Source: Streptomyces fradiae ATCC 10745 = DSM 40063
GTDB lineage: Bacteria > Actinomycetota > Actinomycetes > Streptomycetales > Streptomycetaceae
Reading direction: 5' to 3'
Assembly: GCF_008704425.1 (NCBI RefSeq)
Contig: NZ_CP023696.1
Location: 5,372,501 to 5,436,500 of the forward strand
Length of the DNA: 64,000 nucleotides
Shown piece by piece: positions 17,075-26,702 of this stretch; position 1 is the stretch's first letter, and every line of letters begins with the position of its first letter. Under the pieces are notes generated by a model. The model ran no database searches. It saw only the letters and a list, made by a program, of their open reading frames with translations, and was not told the origin of the DNA. The translations under genes were made by a program, and so were the position numbers.

Positions 17075-20000
17075 CGCATCCCGCCGAGACGTACGAGAAG
17101 ACCTTCACGGGCCAGGAGCCCTTCATCGCCCAGCACCGCTCCGCGGGGACCGGGCTGCTGCCCGCCGCCGTGCAGCTGGAGATGGCGCTCGTCGGCGTGG
17201 CGAGGCGCCGGCCGTTCGCTCCCCTGGAGCTGACCGGCGTGTCGTTCCTCCGCCCCCTGATGATCGCCGACCGCGCCAGCGCGCCGGTCCGCCTCGACGT
17301 GACCCCCGGCACCGACCGGACCCGCTTCGAGCTGACCACCGTCGCGGCCGGCAGCCGCAAGCAGCTGTCGACCGGCGCCGGACGGTTCCTCCCGGCGGAC
17401 GCGCGGCCCCCGCGCGCCGACGCGGACCACGGGCCCGCCGCCCGGGACATCGCCCCGGACCGCCTCTACACCGGCTGGGAGCGCGAGGGACTCCAGTACG
17501 GTCCCGACTTCCGCACCGTCCGCGCGCTGTCCGTCGGAGACGGCGGAACGGCCCGCGCCACCCTGCGGTCCGACGCCGAACCGATGCCCTGGTACGCCCA
17601 CCCGCTGCTGGTGGACGGCGTCTTCCAGGTCGTCAGCTGCGCCCTGCAGGACCTGACGGGCGAGGACGGCCCGTATCCCATGCTGCCGATCGGTGTGGAG
17701 CGGCTCGCCCTCTTCACCGACCTGTCGGCGCTGACGGGAGAGGTCACCGTCCACGTCCGCCGCACGAGCGACGACGGTGCCTACGCCACCGCCGACGCGC
17801 TGCTGCTGGGCCCCGCCGGTGACGTCCTCGCCCAGTTCCAGGGCGTGCGGATGCGGCGTACGACCACCGTGACGCGCACACCCGGCGCGGCGGCCTCGAC
17901 GGCCGCCGCCTCGCCGGCCTCCGCCACGGAGGCCGGCGCGGCGCGGACCCCCGACCCGGCCGCCGTCCGGCGGGAGCCGCTGCCCGTCTCCCGCATCGAC
18001 TGGCGCCCCGAGGAGGGCGACGCCGCCCGCCGCGAGGCGGCGACCGGCACCTGGGTGGTCCTCCACCACGGCCCGGCCGACCGGCTCGGCACCGGCGCCG
18101 CCGAGGCGCTGCGCGCCGACGGCGCCCGCGTCGTGGAGGTCGCCGCGGGCCCGGCCGCGCCGCCGGACGGCGCCTCCGGCCCCGACCGGCTGACGCTGGA
18201 GCGGCTCGACCCGGACGCCTTCCGGGCGCTGTGGGAGCAGGTCGGCGACCCCGTCGCGGGCGTGGTCCACCTGTGGAACGCCGACGGCCCGGCCGACGGC
18301 GGCCGGGGCGAGGAGGAGGAGCTGGGCCTCGGCCTGTACGCCTGCCTCGCCGCCCTGCGGACCCTCGGCGAGCGGCAGCGCAAGTCCCGCTTCCTCGTCG
18401 TGACCCGCGACGGCCAGCCCGTCGCCGACGGCGACCGGCCGGTCCCCGCCCGCGCCGCCCTGTGGGGCCTGATGCGCACCGCCGCCATCGAGTACCCGGG
18501 CCTGCGTCCGCGCGTCGTCGACCTCGGCGGCGCCCCCGGCACCCTGCTGCCCGCCCTCGTGGCGGAACTCGGCGACGCCCGCGGGCCCGTCGAGACCGGC
18601 TACCGCGACGGCGTCCGGCACGTGCCCGTACGGGTGCGCGACCGCTCGGCGTACACCCCGCCGCGCCCCGCCGGGCAGGGCCCCGTCCGGCCCGGCGGAC
18701 GCTACCTCGTCCTGGGCGGCCACGGCGGCCTGGGCCTGGAGGTGGCCGAGCGGTTCGCCCGCGAGGGCGCCGGCGTCGTCGCGCTGGTCTCCCGCTCCGG
18801 CGGGAACCCCGGCTCCGACGAGCGGGCCGCCGCCCTCGCCGCCCACGGCTGCCTGGCCGTCTCCTACAGCGCCGACATCACCGCCCCCGGCGCCCTGACG
18901 GCCCTGGTGGAGCGGATGCGCCGGGAGCACGGCGAGGTGCACGGCGTCATCCACGCCGCGGGCACCCTCAAGGACGGGCTGATCCGCAGCGCCACCGCCG
19001 AGGACGTCGCGGCCGTGATGCGGCCCAAGGCCGACGGGGTACGCGAGCTGGCCGCCGCCGTCGCCGGGCTGGACCTGGACTTCGCGGTGCTGTTCGCCTC
19101 CGTCTCCGGCACCTTCGGCAACCTCGGGCAGGGCGGCTACGCCGCCGCCAACACCTACCTCGACGGCTACGCCCACGCGCACGGCGCGCCGTGGCTCAGC
19201 GTCGACTGGGGCCTGTGGGGCGAGGTCGGCATGGGCACCGCCGTCGCGGACCAGCTCCGGGCGCGCGGCGTCCGGCCGCTGACCACCGCCGAGGGCCTGG
19301 ACGCCCTCATGGCCGTCCTGGGGACGGAGCGGCCCGCCCGGCAGCTCGTCATCGCCCACCCGGACGCCGGCACCGAGATCGTCGAGCCGGACGACCCGGA
19401 GGTCCGTGCCGGTTCCGCCCCGGCCTCCGCCGCCGCACCCGCGGGGGGCGGCGCCGCCGTCTCCGGGCAGGCGGGGGGTGCCGACGGCACCGGTGCGGCC
19501 GCCGGGGACGCCGTGGAGCGCGTCGCCGACGCGCTGGCGGCGTTCCTCGTGGAACGGCTGGGGGTCGCGTCCCTCGACCGCGAGGCGCCCCTGTCGGAGT
19601 ACGGCATGAGCTCGATCATGAGCGTCGAGCTGTCCGAGGAGCTGTCCCGCCGATGGGGCGTCAGCCTCCCGGCCACGCTCTTCCTGGAGTACGGCGCCTT
19701 CGACGAACTGGCGGAGGCGCTGACCGAGCGCTACGGCGCGGCGGCGGCCCTGCCGGAGCCGGCCGGGGGCGAGACCCCCGGGGCGGCGGCCGAGACCGCC
19801 GCCGAGGCGACCCGGCCCGCCGAGGACACCGGGTCCGCCCGGTCCGCCGAGTCCGCCCTCTCCGGGGGCGCGGCCCGGTCCGAAGCCGGTCCCGCGACCG
19901 CTCCCGAGGCCGTCCCCGCCCCCGCCGCCCCGCGCCGCCCCCGGCGCCCGGCGCCCGGCGGACGCGACCTGGACGTCGCCGTCGTCGCCGTGTCCGGCGA

Positions 20001-23000
20001 CCTTCCCGGCGCCCCCGGCGGCGTGGCGGAGCTGTGGCCGCTGCTGCGCGCGGGCGGCCACGCCTTCACCGACGTACCCGCCGAACGCTGGGACGTCGAC
20101 GCCCACTACGAGCAGCGCGGGCCCCGCATGACGGGCACGTACTGCCGCAAGGGCGCCTTCCTCTCCGGCGCCGACCGGTTCGACCCGGCCTTCTTCGGCA
20201 TCTCCGTGCGCGAGGCCGAGGAGATGGACGTCCAGCAGAAGCTGCTGCTGGAGCACGCCTGGGCGGTGCGGGACGACGCCGGCCTCGCCGGCCGCCGCGA
20301 CATCGGCGTCTTCGTCGGCGCGACCTACACCCACCACCGCGACACGCGGGGACTGGAGACCGTGGGCCCGCACACCGCGCTCGGCTCCATGAACGCGGTG
20401 CTCGCCAACCGGATCTCCTACGCCCTCGACCTCACCGGCCCCTCGCAGACCGTCGACACGCTCTGCTCGTCCTCGCTCGTCGCGCTCCAGCAGGCGGTCG
20501 CCGCGCTCCGCGCCGGCCACTGCGGCGCCGCGATCGTGGCGGCCTGCCAGGTCGGCCTGACGCCGTGGTACTACCGCAGCCTCAGCCAGCTCGGCGCCCT
20601 GTCGGAGGGCCTGCCGAAGCCCTTCGACGAGCACGCGGACGGCTTCCTGCCCGGCGAGGGAGCCCTCGCCGTCCTGCTGAAGCCGCTCGCGGACGCGGAG
20701 CGCGACGGCGACCTGATCTGGGGCGTCGTCCGGGGCACGGCCGTCAACCACGGCGGGCGCGGCAGCGCCCTGCCCGTGCCCCGCAGCGAGGCCCAGGCCG
20801 CCGTCGTCCGCGCGGCGCTGGACGACGCCGGGCTCGCCCCGGCCGACATCTCCCTCATCGAGACCCACGGCACCGCGACCCGGCTCGGCGACCCCATCGA
20901 GATCGCCGCCCTCACCGAGGTGTTCGGCGGCGACCCCGACCGCGAGGGTCCGTGCCACCTCGGCGCCGTCAAGGGCAACATCGGGCACCTGGAGCCCGCC
21001 GCCGGGCTCGCCGGACTCGTCAAGGCCCTGCTGTGCCTGCGGCACGGGGAGATCCCCCCGGTCGCCGGGTTCGACAAGCCCAGCAGCCACCTCGACCTGT
21101 CCACCGGGCCGTTCGAGATCCCGACCGAGCCCCGCCCGTGGACCTCGGCAGGGCCGCGGCGCTTCGGCGTCAGCTCCTTCGGCATGGGCGGCACCAACGC
21201 CCACGTCGTCGTCGAGGAGTACGTCGGAGGCGACCGCTCCGGCGGGACCGGCGGCGGACCGGCCGCCGAGGCCGCCCACGCGGACGGCGCCCCGGACGAG
21301 CACCTGCTCGTCCTCTCCGGCCACACCCCGGAGGCCCTGCTGCGGCGCATCGCGGACACGCGGGCCCTGCTACGCGGGGAGACCGCCTCCGGCCTGCGGG
21401 AACTGTGCCGTTCCAGCGCCGTCGGACGCGACCACCGGGCGTACCGGATCGCCGTGCTCGGCGGCACCGCCGAGGAGATCGGCGCCGGACTGGACCACGC
21501 CCTGCGGCTCGCCGACCGGGCCCCCGGCACCGTCGTGCGCGGCTCCGCCGTGGTGGAGAGCGCGACGGCCGGGCTCGGCGTCCACGCCCTGCGCCACGCC
21601 GGGGGCAAGGCCGTCGACTGGACGTCCGTGTACCCGGACCCGGCGGTACGCCGCCGGCCGCTGCCGCCGTACCCGTTCGGCGCGGCCGCCCTCACCGCCG
21701 CCGCCGCGCCCTCGGGCACGTCGGCCGCGGCCCGGGGCGAGGCCGCGGCCCGGGGCGAGGACGTGGCCGAGGCCGTGCGCAGGCTCTCGCGCGCACACCG
21801 CGTGCTCGGCGAGGACACCGTGCCCGGCGCCGTGCCCCTCGCCCTCGGACTGCGGGCGGCCGGCGAGGTGCGCGCCGTCGCCTTCACCGGCCGGGGGAGC
21901 GGCCCGCACGCGCTGACCAGCGACCTGGACGAGCCGGGCCGCACCGGCCCGGCCGCCTTCCGGCACGCCGGCCGCACCATCGCCCGGCTCACCACCGGCG
22001 CCGCCCAGGCCGGGCCCGCGCCCGCCCCGGCGGACCTGGACGCCCTGCGCGCGGAACTGGGCCGCGACCTGGCGCCCGCGGGCCTCTACGCCTGGTTCGC
22101 CGCCAAGGGCATGGAGCTGACGGCCCCGCTGCGGTCGATCGCCGAGGTCCACTACGGCCCCCGCCGGGTCCTGGCCCGCGTCGACATCCAGGCCGCCGGC
22201 CCTCTGGAGGCCGAGGTGGCGGCGCTCGACGCCGCCCTCCAGGCCATGGCGGTGCTCACGCTCGCCGACCCCGAGGCACCGACCGGCACCTTCCTGCCGG
22301 TCTCCATCGACCGGGCGGCGCGCTGGGGCGACCCCGCGCACACCGCGTTCGTGCTGCTGGACGGTGCCGAGCCGGGCGCCGACGGCGTACGGCGCGGTGA
22401 CGCCAGCCTGCTGGCGGCCGACGGCCGGGTCCTGGTCCGCCTCGACGGCGTCGAGTACCGGACGGTGACCGGCAACGCCACGGGCGCGAGCACGACCTCC
22501 ACGGCAACCGGCAGCGCCGCCGGCGCCACCGGCACCGGCACCCCCGCCGACGCGGGCGGGGGCGCGGACGCGCCCGCGCCCCGCTCGGCGCGGCTCGCGG
22601 CGGCCGAGGCGGCCGTCGTCGAGGTGGTGCGGGCGGCCCTGCACGACCCCCGGATCACCGCGACCACCTCGCTGTCCGCCGTCGGCATCGACTCCATGCT
22701 CGCGACGGCCGTCGCCGCCGACCTGGACGAGCGGTACGGGGTGCCGCTCAGCCCGACGGACGTCCTGGACGCCGCCGACTGCCGCACCCTCGCCGCCCAC
22801 GTCGCCGAACTGGCCCCGGAGGACGCCTTCGGCCGGCCCGGGGCCGAGGCGGCGCCCGCCGCCGGAGCCGCGCCGCGTGCCACCGGCGAGGCCGCCGGGC
22901 CGGTCACCGGCCAGGCCGTTCACGAGGCGTCCGCCCAGGCCCCCATCGGTCGGACCGCCGCCCAGGCCACCCCCGCCGCCGTCCAGGCCGCCGACCCGGC

Positions 23001-26000
23001 CGCGCTCTACGGCGCGGACCCCGGCGAGGCCGCCTCCGCCGACGACGTGGCCGTGATCGGGATGGCCGTGGCACTGCCCGGCGCCACGGACCCGCAGGGC
23101 CTGTGGGACGTGCTGGCCGGGTCCGGCGACCGGGTCGGCCCCGCTCCGGCACGCCGCTGGGGCCGGTACGCCGACGGGCGGGAGCCGGACATGGGCGGGT
23201 TCCTCGACGGCGTCGAGGAGTTCGACGCCCGGTTCTTCGACTTCTTCCCCAAGCAGGCCGAGGCGCTCGACCCGCAGGCCCGCTGGCTGCTCCGCACCAC
23301 CTGGGAGGCGCTGGAGTCGGCCGGCCTGCCGCCGCGCGGACTGATCCCCGCCACCGGCGTGTTCGTCGGGGCCAGCTACCAGCACTACAAGGACTACAAC
23401 CTCTCCCCGGAGCTGGACGCCCCGGCGGGCCTGGGCAACCACAACGCCTTCCTGGCGAACCGGGTGAGCTTCTTCCTGGATCTGCACGGGCCGAGCATGA
23501 CGATCGACACGCTGTGCTCGTCGTCGCTGGTGGCGCTGCACACGGCGGTGCGCAGCATCCGCGCGGGGGAGTGCGAGCAGGCCCTCGTCGCCGGTGTCCG
23601 GGTCGCCATGTCCCCGCTGCACTACGTCGCCATGCGGAACCTGCGCGCCCTGTCGCCCTCCGGCCGCTCGCGGCCGTTCGACTCGGGTGCGGACGGGTTC
23701 GTGCCGGGTGAGGGTGTGGTGACGGTGGTGCTGAAGCCGCTGCGGGCGGCTCTGCGTGACGGTGACCGGGTGCGCGGTGTCATCAAGGGCACGGCGGTGA
23801 ACCACGGTGGCCGGACGAGTGGGTTGACGGTGCCGAGCAGTGCGGCGCAGCAGTCGGTGATCTCCGCCGCGCTCGCGGACGCGGGGGTGCCGGTGGAGTC
23901 GATCGGTCTGGTGGAGGCGCATGGCACGGGGACGAGTCTGGGCGATCCGATCGAGGTCGAGGGGCTGACGCGTGCGTGGCGTGCGCTGACGGATCGTTCG
24001 CAGTTCTGTGCGATCGGTTCGCTGAAGGGGAACGTGGGTCATCTGGAGCCGGCGGCCGGTCTGGCGGGTCTGGTGAAGGTGCTGCTGTCGATGGAGCGGG
24101 GCATGGTTCCGCCGTCGCTGCACGTGGTGCGGCCCAACGACCACATCCGTTTCGAGGACACGCCGTTCTTCCTGGCGGACCGGGTCATGGAGTGGCCGCG
24201 TCCGCAGGGCGGTCCGCGTCGTGGCGCGGTGAGCGCGTTCGGGATGGGCGGGGTCAACGCCCACGTCATCCTGGAGGAAGCACCCACCGCCCCGGTCCGG
24301 GACGTACCCGCCCCGGAGTCGTTCGCGGTGCGCGTCACCGGCGCGGACGAGACGGCCGTACGGACACTGGCCGCCGCGTACGCCGCCCGCTTCGAGACGG
24401 CGCGCGACGCCGCCGAGACCGCCGACCTGTGCCACACCGCCAACACCGGCCGGTCCGCACTCGAGTTCCAGACCGCCGTGCACGGACGCTCGGCGGCGGA
24501 CCTCGCGGCGGCGCTCCGCTCCGTCGCGGACGGGTCCCTGCCCGTCGCCCGCGTCGACATCGACCTCACCGCCGACGCGGCGGCGGCCCTCAGCGGGACC
24601 ACCGCCGCCCCCGGCCGCCCGGCCGGGGCGGCGGAGCTGGCCAGGGCCGGGTACGCGCACGTCGACTGGGCCGGGCTGTCCCCCGCGGGAGCCCGCGTCA
24701 CGGACCTGCCCACCTACCCGTTCGCCGGGACCCCGTTCTGGCGCGGCCCCGAGGAGGCCGACCGCCCCGACCACGCCGGGACCCCGGCGCGCGACGGGCG
24801 GCCGGGCACACCGGCCGTACGGGTCCGGTGGCACGCCCGCGCCCTGACCCCGGCGGCCTCCGCCGGACCGGCGACGGTGAGCCTGGCCGCCGCCGACCCC
24901 GCCCTCGGGCAGGCCCTGACCGGGCTGCTGCGGGACCGGGGCGTGACCGTCGTCGCGCCCGGTGCGCCCGCCGACGCCGCGCTCGTGGTCGGCGCCCGAG
25001 ACACCCGCCACGCGGACCCCGCCGAGATCGGCGCGTTCTGGGCGGAGCTGGGCGACCTGATGAGGACGCTGCCGCAGCGTGCCGGTGTGCTCTGGGCCTC
25101 GTTCGGCGGGGTGGACCTCCACTCCGCCGCCCGGACCGGTCACGCCGCGCAGGACACGCCCGCCGCGCACGGCGGCGGCGCCGGTCCGGACCCGGTCCGG
25201 GCCGCGACCGCCATGGCCGTGCGGGCCGCGGGCGCCGAGGGCCGCCGGCCCACCGCCGTCGTCCACCTGGACCCCGCCGACCCGGCCGCCGCCCAGGCCG
25301 CCCACCTGGCCGCCGAGCTCGCCGCACTGGCGTCCGGCGCCCCGGAAGGCCCCTCCGGTGCCGACCCGGCCGACGCGGGGACCACCGTCGCCGCCTACCG
25401 GCAGGGCGTCCGCTACGTCCCGGAGACCGCGCCCGCCCGGCCCGGCCGCCCCTACTCCCTCCCGGACGAGGGCTACTGCCTGGTCACCGGGGGGCTCGGA
25501 GCCGTCGGGCTGCGGCTGACCGAGCGTCTCGTCGCGCGAGGCGCCCGGCGCGTCGCCGTCGTCGGCCGGTCGGCCCTCGACGCCACCCGCGCGCAGGCGC
25601 TGCGGGAGCTGGCGGACGGCGGCGCCGAGGTCGAGTACCTGCCGTGCGACGTCTCCGACCCGGCGGCCCTCGCCGCCGTCGCGGACCGGCTCGGCCGGCG
25701 CTGGGGCCGGCTCGTCGGCGTGGTGCACGCCTCCGGCGGGGTCAACCCCTTCGGGGCGATGCACCGCCGCCCCTGGAGCGACGCCGAGAAGGTGCTCGCG
25801 CCCAAGGTGGCCGGCTCGCTGCACGTCGTCCGCCTGGCCAAGGAGCGGCGCGCCGACTTCGCCGTCCTCGTCTCCTCCATCGCCGGCACCCAGGCCCTGG
25901 CGGGCCGCGGACTGGTCGACTACAGCCTCGCCAACGCCTTCCAGCTGGCGCTCGCCGAGCGGGAGGACGACGAGGTCACCGCGGTCACCGCGCACGCCTG

Positions 26001-26676
26001 GCCGAACTGGACGGGCATCGGGATGAAGGCCGACGACACCTTCTCCGCCGCGTACTCGGTCGGCGCCGAGGAAGCGCTCGACGCGTTCATCGACCACCTG
26101 CGGTCGGGCGGCGCCGTCGTCTTCCCCGGCACCGCGCCCGCCACGGCGGGGGAGCGGCCCGCGGCCATCGCCGCCCCGGTCATCCCGGCCGCGGTACCGG
26201 CCGCGCCCGCCGCCGCCCCGGCCACCGCCCCGGCCGCGGCCTCCATTGGGGCCGGGACGGAGGCGGCGGGAGCCCGGCGGGACACCACCGCCATGCGCGC
26301 CCGCGTCCGGGACGCCTTCCTCCACGTGCTGGGGGAGGACCCCGGTGACCGGCCCCTCCAGGGGCTCGGCCTGGACTCCCTGATGATCGCCGAACTGACC
26401 ACCGCCCTCGAACGGGGCGGCGGCCTCACCGTCGACCCGTCCCTCCTCATGCGGGCCCGTACGGCCGACGACATCGCGGCCGAACTCGCCGCCCTCGCCG
26501 TACCCGCCGATCCGGCCGTACCCGCCGGTCCTCCGGCGCCCGCGGCCCCGCCCGCGCCCGCACCCGCGGCGCACACCTCCGCGCCCGACCACGACGGGAC
26601 CGCCGGCTCCGCCCTCAGCGCCCTGCTGCGCCCCCTGCTCGACCGCGACGGCGGACGCGGGGTGGTCCGCGCATGA
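17071..26676 (+). CDS. PKS 2: DH-KR-ACP-KS-DH-ACP-KS-KR-ACP
   Basis: A 3201-aa protein with no AT. It opens with the DH that completes module 2 (His22 in HRSAGTGLLP, Asp182), then a KR (GGHGGLG near 549; Ser677, Tyr690) and an ACP (Ser848). KS3 has Cys1132, His1266 and His1306, followed by a DH (HRVLGEDTVPG His1576, Asp1720) and an ACP (Ser1875) but no KR. KS4 has Cys2149, His2284 and His2324, followed by a linker in which the AT is missing, a KR (TGGLGAVG near 2805, Tyr2951 with a 2-residue insertion in the active loop) and an ACP (GLDSL Ser3103). KS3 and KS4 must receive extender units in trans. The GTG start overlaps the upstream stop (GTGA) with GAGGGA just before; the stop overlaps an ATG (ATGA). 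It extends the formylglycyl chain. Confidence 0.93.
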   Translation: MTHPAETYEKTFTGQEPFIAQHRSAGTGLLPAAVQLEMALVGVARRRPFAPLELTGVSFLRPLMIADRASAPVRLDVTPGTDRTRFELTTVAAGSRKQLSTGAGRFLPADARPPRADADHGPAARDIAPDRLYTGWEREGLQYGPDFRTVRALSVGDGGTARATLRSDAEPMPWYAHPLLVDGVFQVVSCALQDLTGEDGPYPMLPIGVERLALFTDLSALTGEVTVHVRRTSDDGAYATADALLLGPAGDVLAQFQGVRMRRTTTVTRTPGAAASTAAASPASATEAGAARTPDPAAVRREPLPVSRIDWRPEEGDAARREAATGTWVVLHHGPADRLGTGAAEALRADGARVVEVAAGPAAPPDGASGPDRLTLERLDPDAFRALWEQVGDPVAGVVHLWNADGPADGGRGEEEELGLGLYACLAALRTLGERQRKSRFLVVTRDGQPVADGDRPVPARAALWGLMRTAAIEYPGLRPRVVDLGGAPGTLLPALVAELGDARGPVETGYRDGVRHVPVRVRDRSAYTPPRPAGQGPVRPGGRYLVLGGHGGLGLEVAERFAREGAGVVALVSRSGGNPGSDERAAALAAHGCLAVSYSADITAPGALTALVERMRREHGEVHGVIHAAGTLKDGLIRSATAEDVAAVMRPKADGVRELAAAVAGLDLDFAVLFASVSGTFGNLGQGGYAAANTYLDGYAHAHGAPWLSVDWGLWGEVGMGTAVADQLRARGVRPLTTAEGLDALMAVLGTERPARQLVIAHPDAGTEIVEPDDPEVRAGSAPASAAAPAGGGAAVSGQAGGADGTGAAAGDAVERVADALAAFLVERLGVASLDREAPLSEYGMSSIMSVELSEELSRRWGVSLPATLFLEYGAFDELAEALTERYGAAAALPEPAGGETPGAAAETAAEATRPAEDTGSARSAESALSGGAARSEAGPATAPEAVPAPAAPRRPRRPAPGGRDLDVAVVAVSGDLPGAPGGVAELWPLLRAGGHAFTDVPAERWDVDAHYEQRGPRMTGTYCRKGAFLSGADRFDPAFFGISVREAEEMDVQQKLLLEHAWAVRDDAGLAGRRDIGVFVGATYTHHRDTRGLETVGPHTALGSMNAVLANRISYALDLTGPSQTVDTLCSSSLVALQQAVAALRAGHCGAAIVAACQVGLTPWYYRSLSQLGALSEGLPKPFDEHADGFLPGEGALAVLLKPLADAERDGDLIWGVVRGTAVNHGGRGSALPVPRSEAQAAVVRAALDDAGLAPADISLIETHGTATRLGDPIEIAALTEVFGGDPDREGPCHLGAVKGNIGHLEPAAGLAGLVKALLCLRHGEIPPVAGFDKPSSHLDLSTGPFEIPTEPRPWTSAGPRRFGVSSFGMGGTNAHVVVEEYVGGDRSGGTGGGPAAEAAHADGAPDEHLLVLSGHTPEALLRRIADTRALLRGETASGLRELCRSSAVGRDHRAYRIAVLGGTAEEIGAGLDHALRLADRAPGTVVRGSAVVESATAGLGVHALRHAGGKAVDWTSVYPDPAVRRRPLPPYPFGAAALTAAAAPSGTSAAARGEAAARGEDVAEAVRRLSRAHRVLGEDTVPGAVPLALGLRAAGEVRAVAFTGRGSGPHALTSDLDEPGRTGPAAFRHAGRTIARLTTGAAQAGPAPAPADLDALRAELGRDLAPAGLYAWFAAKGMELTAPLRSIAEVHYGPRRVLARVDIQAAGPLEAEVAALDAALQAMAVLTLADPEAPTGTFLPVSIDRAARWGDPAHTAFVLLDGAEPGADGVRRGDASLLAADGRVLVRLDGVEYRTVTGNATGASTTSTATGSAAGATGTGTPADAGGGADAPAPRSARLAAAEAAVVEVVRAALHDPRITATTSLSAVGIDSMLATAVAADLDERYGVPLSPTDVLDAADCRTLAAHVAELAPEDAFGRPGAEAAPAAGAAPRATGEAAGPVTGQAVHEASAQAPIGRTAAQATPAAVQAADPAALYGADPGEAASADDVAVIGMAVALPGATDPQGLWDVLAGSGDRVGPAPARRWGRYADGREPDMGGFLDGVEEFDARFFDFFPKQAEALDPQARWLLRTTWEALESAGLPPRGLIPATGVFVGASYQHYKDYNLSPELDAPAGLGNHNAFLANRVSFFLDLHGPSMTIDTLCSSSLVALHTAVRSIRAGECEQALVAGVRVAMSPLHYVAMRNLRALSPSGRSRPFDSGADGFVPGEGVVTVVLKPLRAALRDGDRVRGVIKGTAVNHGGRTSGLTVPSSAAQQSVISAALADAGVPVESIGLVEAHGTGTSLGDPIEVEGLTRAWRALTDRSQFCAIGSLKGNVGHLEPAAGLAGLVKVLLSMERGMVPPSLHVVRPNDHIRFEDTPFFLADRVMEWPRPQGGPRRGAVSAFGMGGVNAHVILEEAPTAPVRDVPAPESFAVRVTGADETAVRTLAAAYAARFETARDAAETADLCHTANTGRSALEFQTAVHGRSAADLAAALRSVADGSLPVARVDIDLTADAAAALSGTTAAPGRPAGAAELARAGYAHVDWAGLSPAGARVTDLPTYPFAGTPFWRGPEEADRPDHAGTPARDGRPGTPAVRVRWHARALTPAASAGPATVSLAAADPALGQALTGLLRDRGVTVVAPGAPADAALVVGARDTRHADPAEIGAFWAELGDLMRTLPQRAGVLWASFGGVDLHSAARTGHAAQDTPAAHGGGAGPDPVRAATAMAVRAAGAEGRRPTAVVHLDPADPAAAQAAHLAAELAALASGAPEGPSGADPADAGTTVAAYRQGVRYVPETAPARPGRPYSLPDEGYCLVTGGLGAVGLRLTERLVARGARRVAVVGRSALDATRAQALRELADGGAEVEYLPCDVSDPAALAAVADRLGRRWGRLVGVVHASGGVNPFGAMHRRPWSDAEKVLAPKVAGSLHVVRLAKERRADFAVLVSSIAGTQALAGRGLVDYSLANAFQLALAEREDDEVTAVTAHAWPNWTGIGMKADDTFSAAYSVGAEEALDAFIDHLRSGGAVVFPGTAPATAGERPAAIAAPVIPAAVPAAPAAAPATAPAAASIGAGTEAAGARRDTTAMRARVRDAFLHVLGEDPGDRPLQGLGLDSLMIAELTTALERGGGLTVDPSLLMRARTADDIAAELAALAVPADPAVPAGPPAPAAPPAPAPAAHTSAPDHDGTAGSALSALLRPLLDRDGGRGVVRA
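23450..24278 (+). repeat. KS4 DNA block nearly identical to KS2 (copy 2)
   Basis: Partner of 14832-15660 (offset 8618). The post-KS region of this module can be aligned with that of KS2 up to the SVADGSLPVAR/SGTSAVARK point, then resumes at VDWAGL...LPTYPF. KS4 thus looks like KS2 with the AT absent. Confidence 0.85.
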
Positions 26677-26702
26677 CCGGCGAGCGACACGAAAGGACAA
26701 CT

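Noticed and set aside
26673..26702. ATG 26673 as the certain start of PKS 3
   Set aside because: It overlaps the upstream stop (ATGA) but has a poor Shine-Dalgarno, whereas GTG 26703 has GAAAGGA 5 nt upstream. It is kept as an alternative only.
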